NCBI GenBank assembly: GCA_963823735.1 | Contig: CAWGMO010000002.1 | Span: 1,178,001-1,242,000, forward strand | DNA from: Actinoallomurus sp963823735 | GTDB lineage: Bacteria; Actinomycetota; Actinomycetes; Streptosporangiales; Streptosporangiaceae | Direction: 5' to 3' | Length of the DNA stretch: 64,000 nucleotides | Part shown: piece after piece, positions 61,532-64,000 of the stretch | How positions within the stretch are numbered: position 1 is the first letter of the stretch | How the letters are laid out: each line of letters begins with the position of its first letter | Notes under the pieces: model-generated | Told to the model about the DNA's origin: nothing | What the model saw: the letters and a program-made list of their open reading frames with translations, nothing else | Database searches by the model: none | Program-made: the position numbers and the translations under genes

Positions 61532-63867
61532 CCATGATCGGCTCCCGGGTGCTCCGGCGCGAGGACGAACGGCTCCTGACCGGGCGCGGGCGGTACCTCG
61601 ACGACCTGGACCTGCCCGACGCGCTCGCGGCGGCGTTCCTGCGGTCGCCGTACGCGCACGCCCGCATCACCGGCATCGACGCGAGCGAGGCGCGCGCCCT
61701 GCCCGGCGTGGTCGCCGTCTACACCGGCGCCGACCTGCCCGAGATCCAAAAGCCCCTCGCGCCCAAGGTGCTCCACCCGAAGCTGAAGGACTTCCCCCGG
61801 CTGCCGATGCCGGACGGTGAGGTGCACTACGTCGGCGAGCCCGTGGCCGTGGTGATCGCCGACTCCCGGTACATCGCCGAGGACGCCCTGGAGCTCATCG
61901 ACGTCGACTACGACGAGCTCCCCGCGATCGCCTCGACGGCCGCCGCGCTCGCGCCCGGCGCGCCGATGGCGCACACCGGCGCCGACGACAACGTGGCCGT
62001 GCACCTCCTCCAGAAGGCGGGTGACCCGGACGAAGCCCTGCGTACGGCGCCGAACCGCCTCTCCGAGGAGTTCTACGTCATGCGCGGCGGCGGCCACTCG
62101 ATGGAGACACGCGCCATCGCCGCCCGCTGGGAACCCGCGACGGGACAGCTGACGATCTGGGACAACACCCAGTCGCCGCACTACGCCCGCCAGCAGCTCT
62201 CCACGATCTATGAGATGGCCGAGGACGACATCCGCGTCATCGCACCCGCCGACGTCGGCGGCGGATTCGGGCCGAAGGCGCAGTTCTACGGCGAAGAGGT
62301 CGTCATCCCCTGGGTGGCGCGGCTGCTGCGGCGCCCGGTCAAGTGGATCGAGGACCGCCAGGAGAACTTCATCAGCGCGATGATGGAGCGTTCGCAGACG
62401 CACCGCATCGAGATCGGCTTCGACGACGACGGCATGCTCCTCGCCGTCAGGGACGTCATCGAGCACGACCAGGGCGCGTACTGCGCCGGCCTCCAGGTGC
62501 CGTCGATCACCACGAGCACGGTCCCCGGGCCGTACAAGATCCCTAACATTCACATCGAGCTGCGTGCCTGCTACACCAACATGGTCCCGACCTCGTCCGT
62601 ACGCGGCGCGGGCCGCCCGCAGGCCGTGTACGCGATGGAACGCATGGTCGACCGGATCGCCGAGCACCTCGGCCTGGACCCCGCCGAGGTGCGCCGCCGC
62701 AACCTGATCCCGGCGGACGCGTTCCCGTACAAGGTCGGCATCATGTTCCGCGACGGCAGCCCGCTGACGTACGACAGCGGCGACTTCCCGGCGCTGCTGT
62801 CGGGGACGCTGGAACGCCTCGGGTACGAGTCCGCGCGCGCCACGCAGGCGTCCCTGCGGTCTCAGGGGCGGTACGTCGGCATCGGGCTGGCCATGTACGT
62901 CGAGGGGTGCGGGCTCGGGCCGTACGAGGGCGCGAAGGTGCGGCTCACCAACAAGGGCCGGATCCTCGTGACGATGGCCGCCGCCGGGCAGGGCCAGGGG
63001 TACGAGACCGTCTACGCGCAGATCGCCTCGGACGCCCTCGGCCTGGACATGTCCTACATCGACATCGGCACCGGCGACACGGGCAAGATCCCGTTCGGGC
63101 AGGGGACGTTCGCCTCCCGGATCACGGCGACCGCCGGGCCCGCCGTACTCGACGCCGCCCGCCAGATGCGCGAACGCCTGGTCGAGACCGTGGCCACACT
63201 GCTCGGCGGAGACCCCTCGGAAATCACCTTCATCAAGGACCTCGCCTGCCTGAACGGTGACACTGAGAAGTCGTTGTCCCTGCTCGACATTGCCAGGGTC
63301 GCCAATATCGGCAAGCATGGAATCACCCTGCCCAAGGGCATCAAGGCCGGCCTGGAGACATCCAGCTACTTCTCGCCGGAAAGGGCCGCCTACGCCAGCG
63401 GCGCGCACGCCGCGCTGGTCGAGGTCGACCCTGAGACGGGAGGCGTGAGCATCCTGCGTTACGTCATCGGCCACGACTGCGGAAACGTGATCAATCCGCT
63501 GCTCGTGGACGGCCAGGTCCTGGGCGGTTTCGCGCACGGAATCGGCAACGCGATGTACGAAGAGGCCGTCTACGACGCGGCCGGGCAGCCACAGGCCGCC
63601 AGCTACCTGGACTACTCGCTGGTCTCGGCGGCCGAGGTCCCCACGGCCGAGCTGTTCCACCTGCACACCCCGAGCCCGCTGAACCCTCTCGGCGCCAAAG
63701 GCGCAGGCGAGGGCGGCACGATCCCGGCCCCCGCGGCCATCGCGAACGCCGTCGAGGACGCCCTGCGGCCGTTCCACGCGCGAGTGAACCGGGCTCCCGT
63801 CACACCCGCGAGAATCATCGACGCGATCTACGGTGAGCCTCAACCCACTCCGGAAGAAGGACCCTGA
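61528..63867 (+). CDS. Molybdenum hydroxylase large (Mo-cofactor) subunit (CoxL-like)
   Basis: The 779-aa protein begins MTMIGSRVLRREDERLLTGR and shows the molybdopterin-binding large-subunit blocks: PYAHARITGIDASEARALPG, VGEPVAVVIADSRYIAEDAL, DNTQSPHYARQQLSTIYEMA, VGGGFGPKAQFYGEEV (Mo-cofactor GGGFG), the active-site loop SVRGAGRPQAVYAMERMVD and the C-terminal LNPLGAKGAGEGGTIPAPAA (catalytic Glu). The loop reads RGAGR, not the Cys-containing AYRCSFR of true form-I CO dehydrogenase. It is therefore more likely a hydroxylase of an N-heteroaromatic or aldehyde substrate. ATG 61528 is chosen over 61534 by the ATGA overlap with the small subunit. Confidence 0.93.
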   Translation: MTMIGSRVLRREDERLLTGRGRYLDDLDLPDALAAAFLRSPYAHARITGIDASEARALPGVVAVYTGADLPEIQKPLAPKVLHPKLKDFPRLPMPDGEVHYVGEPVAVVIADSRYIAEDALELIDVDYDELPAIASTAAALAPGAPMAHTGADDNVAVHLLQKAGDPDEALRTAPNRLSEEFYVMRGGGHSMETRAIAARWEPATGQLTIWDNTQSPHYARQQLSTIYEMAEDDIRVIAPADVGGGFGPKAQFYGEEVVIPWVARLLRRPVKWIEDRQENFISAMMERSQTHRIEIGFDDDGMLLAVRDVIEHDQGAYCAGLQVPSITTSTVPGPYKIPNIHIELRACYTNMVPTSSVRGAGRPQAVYAMERMVDRIAEHLGLDPAEVRRRNLIPADAFPYKVGIMFRDGSPLTYDSGDFPALLSGTLERLGYESARATQASLRSQGRYVGIGLAMYVEGCGLGPYEGAKVRLTNKGRILVTMAAAGQGQGYETVYAQIASDALGLDMSYIDIGTGDTGKIPFGQGTFASRITATAGPAVLDAARQMRERLVETVATLLGGDPSEITFIKDLACLNGDTEKSLSLLDIARVANIGKHGITLPKGIKAGLETSSYFSPERAAYASGAHAALVEVDPETGGVSILRYVIGHDCGNVINPLLVDGQVLGGFAHGIGNAMYEEAVYDAAGQPQAASYLDYSLVSAAEVPTAELFHLHTPSPLNPLGAKGAGEGGTIPAPAAIANAVEDALRPFHARVNRAPVTPARIIDAIYGEPQPTPEEGP

Positions 63868-64000
63868 TGCTCATCGAGAACTCATTCGACGTGAACGCGG
63901 ACCCGGATCGGGTGTTCGAGTTCCTGCGCAACCCGCACAACGTCGCCACGTGCTTCCCCGGAGCCGAGCTGACCGAGGACCTCGGCGATGACACGTACAA
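63867..64000 (+). CDS. CoxG-like SRPBCC protein (partial, 5' end)
   Basis: ATG at 63867 shares its A with the large-subunit stop (TGATG). The visible 44 residues, LIENSFDVNADPDRVFEFLR and NPHNVATCFPGAELTEDLGD, are the start of the SRPBCC-fold CoxG family (carbon monoxide dehydrogenase subunit G). These proteins accompany Mo-hydroxylases and are linked to their maturation or membrane attachment. The gene continues beyond the window. Coupling shows it belongs to the same operon. Confidence 0.88.
   Translation, partial: MLIENSFDVNADPDRVFEFLRNPHNVATCFPGAELTEDLGDDTY

Noticed and set aside
61108..63867. A single 919-residue fused Mo-hydroxylase protein
   Set aside because: The final cysteine motif of the Fe-S subunit is in another frame, and a normal ATGA junction exists; treated as two genes with a frameshift.
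61528..63867. Aerobic CO dehydrogenase large subunit (CoxL form I)
   Set aside because: The active-site loop reads RGAGR rather than the Cys-containing AYRCSFR loop of the CO-oxidising enzyme.

Overview
The window is a very GC-rich stretch of an actinomycete chromosome. Frequent GTG starts, genes overlapping at ATGA or GTGA, an AfsR-like STAND protein, a DUF574-type methyltransferase, a WYL protein, a questin-oxidase family protein and many one-component regulators fit a soil Streptosporangiales/Thermomonosporaceae-type bacterium; the genus cannot be fixed from sequence alone. No tRNA, rRNA, CRISPR array, insertion sequence or prophage is visible. The content is mostly metabolic: acyl-CoA, sugar and aromatic catabolism, each module with its own regulator.

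Layout. 0-1.6 kb: end of an enoyl-CoA hydratase, then remnants of a methylmalonyl-CoA mutase (large and B12 subunits) with internal deletions and frameshifts. 1.6-9.2 kb, minus strand: acetate/solute symporter with its DUF485 partner, helicase HrpB, a STAND NTPase with TPR-like repeats, an alpha/beta hydrolase. 9.3-14.7 kb: two tandem acyl-CoA synthetases, a TetR regulator and an MFS transporter, all readable but broken by one-base indels. 14.8-24.1 kb: ADP-ribosylglycohydrolase, then a seven-gene minus-strand sugar operon (SIS protein, ABC transporter, Gfo/Idh oxidoreductase, ROK kinase, ceramidase-like amidase) facing a HutC/DasR-type GntR regulator, with DasR-like half-sites between them.

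24.1-30 kb: TetR regulator, APH-type kinase, acyl-CoA dehydrogenase, acyl-CoA ligase and SDR. This set resembles the 4-hydroxyacid/levulinate (Lva, ACAD10/11) pathway. 30-39.5 kb: aerobic benzoyl-CoA (box) cluster with PaaX-type regulator, benzoate-CoA ligase, BoxB, BoxC, an enol-lactonase-like hydrolase and a divergent MocR regulator; BoxA is not in the window. 39.5-49.3 kb: WYL protein, methyltransferase, ROK repressor, secreted protein, YCII protein, xylAB, MarR/FMN-reductase divergon, LysE exporter and a kinesin-light-chain-type TPR protein.

49.3-64 kb: the most distinctive region. A NitT/TauT-type ABC importer, an isochorismatase-fold amidase (damaged), a UbiD decarboxylase with its UbiX prenyl-FMN partner, a questin-oxidase family protein, an ACMSD-like amidohydrolase, an alpha/beta hydrolase and a molybdenum hydroxylase (CoxM/S/L plus CoxG) are interleaved with two paralogous GntR regulators and a LysR regulator. 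Together they look like an uncharacterised import-and-degradation pathway for an aromatic or N-heteroaromatic acid. A 20-bp tandem palindromic array precedes the transporter.

Frameshifts are strongly clustered (0.2-1.6 and 9.3-14.7 kb, with isolated ones near 26.8, 27.8, 52.2, 61.06 and 61.45 kb). They may be real decay or local consensus errors, and this must be settled before those genes are called non-functional.
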